Under the pieces are notes generated by a model that was given only the letters and a program-made list of their open reading frames with translations, was not told the DNA's origin and did not search any database. The translations under genes and the position numbers were made by a program. Shown one piece after another: positions 7,429 to 7,907 of a stretch of DNA of 7,907 nt (positions are counted from its first letter, which is position 1; the number at the start of each line of letters is the position of its first letter). The stretch is from Betaproteobacteria bacterium (GTDB lineage Bacteria > Pseudomonadota > Gammaproteobacteria > Burkholderiales > Rhodocyclaceae): positions 1-7,907 of the forward strand of contig JAEHDO010000400.1 in NCBI GenBank assembly GCA_016880375.1, read 5' to 3'.

Positions 7429-7907
7429 CTAGAAGGCAAGCGGATCGAAAGGCGCGATGATACGGCCATTCATGGGCAACTGCCAGCGCGCTTCATACTC
7501 GACGCCGGACAGATACAGGCCGTGCGGCGAAAAGGTCGGCGCCGCACGGCTGCGATCCCGGCTCGCAACCAGGTTGCCAATCCATTCCGGCGGATGCGCG
7601 CCCTTGCCAACATAGACGAGGGCGCCGACCATGTTGCGCACCATGTGGTGCAGGAAGGCGCTGGCGCGAAAGTCAAAGACAATGCAGTCGCCTTGACGCG
7701 TCACGTCGGCGCGATGCAGTAACTTCACCGGCGATTTGGCCTGGCACTCGGCGGCGCGGAAGGCTGAAAAGTCCTGCTCACCCGCCAGCAGGGCGGCGCC
7801 GGCGCGCATGGCCTCGATGTCGAGCGGGAGGTGGAACCAGCCGACCCGGCCATGCAACAGCGCCGGACGCACTGCCTGATTGTAAAGTATGTAGCGATAA
7901 CTGCGCG
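7429..7907 (-). CDS. truA: tRNA pseudouridine(38-40) synthase TruA (C-terminal part; start off window)
   Basis: TruA isomerises uridines 38, 39 and 40 in the anticodon stem-loop of many tRNAs. About 159 C-terminal residues are visible out of roughly 260-270; the N-terminal part with the catalytic aspartate is beyond the right edge. The visible part begins inside RSYRYILYN, the family motif after the catalytic domain start, and continues with GEQDFSAFRA, then FDFRASAFLHHMVRNMVG, the C-terminal signature also seen in E. coli TruA, and ends with GLYLSGVEYE and a short tail. The reading frame is open to the end of the window; internal GTG or ATG codons are not starts. The stop is TAG. truA upstream of trpF is the standard order in this type of cluster. 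Confidence 0.96.
   Translation of the reverse strand, partial: RSYRYILYNQAVRPALLHGRVGWFHLPLDIEAMRAGAALLAGEQDFSAFRAAECQAKSPVKLLHRADVTRQGDCIVFDFRASAFLHHMVRNMVGALVYVGKGAHPPEWIGNLVASRDRSRAAPTFSPHGLYLSGVEYEARWQLPMNGRIIAPFDPLAF

Noticed and set aside
1..7907. Mobile elements, CRISPR, tRNA/rRNA, toxin-antitoxin or defence genes
   Set aside because: The window is filled by recognised housekeeping genes with no direct repeat array, transposase motif or unexplained gene-sized gap.

Overview
This window is an ordinary but informative piece of a high-GC proteobacterial chromosome. Every gene lies on the minus strand, so transcription runs from high to low coordinates: truA (3' part), trpF, trpB, trpA, accD, folC, a dedD-type SPOR gene, cvpA and purF (5' part). 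From memory, this gene order with trpFBA between truA and accD is typical of Betaproteobacteria. The REP-like GC-rich palindrome before trpF would fit a Rhodocyclales- or Sterolibacterium-like lineage, but the genus is a guess.

Layout. From 7907 to 7429 is the C-terminal half of the tRNA pseudouridine synthase TruA. A 103-nt spacer (7326-7428) follows, the only real non-coding stretch; it carries a perfect 9-bp hairpin (7341-7361) next to the probable TTG start of trpF. From 7325 to 4683 trpF, trpB and trpA encode three steps of tryptophan synthesis. From 4686 to 3826 accD encodes the zinc-binding carboxyltransferase subunit of acetyl-CoA carboxylase. From 3829 to 2534 folC encodes folylpolyglutamate/dihydrofolate synthase; it has no usable ATG, GTG or TTG and probably starts at a CTG overlapping the accD stop. 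From 2559 to 1849 is a membrane-anchored SPOR protein, from 1852 to 1361 the four-helix membrane protein CvpA, and from 1357 off the left edge is PurF, the first enzyme of purine synthesis (452 residues visible).

Working together. From trpF to purF neighbouring genes overlap by 1 to 26 nt or are 3 nt apart, and several Shine-Dalgarno sites lie inside the preceding gene. The cluster is therefore probably one polycistronic, translationally coupled unit joining tRNA modification, tryptophan, fatty-acid, folate, envelope and purine functions. PurF consumes PRPP, and folates serve later purine steps.

I found no mobile element, CRISPR array, RNA gene, defence system or new multi-gene system. The points worth a second look are local: the CTG start of folC, the palindrome and possible alternative pairing at the trpF start, a G8 tract in cvpA, and an extra cysteine beside the AccD zinc finger.
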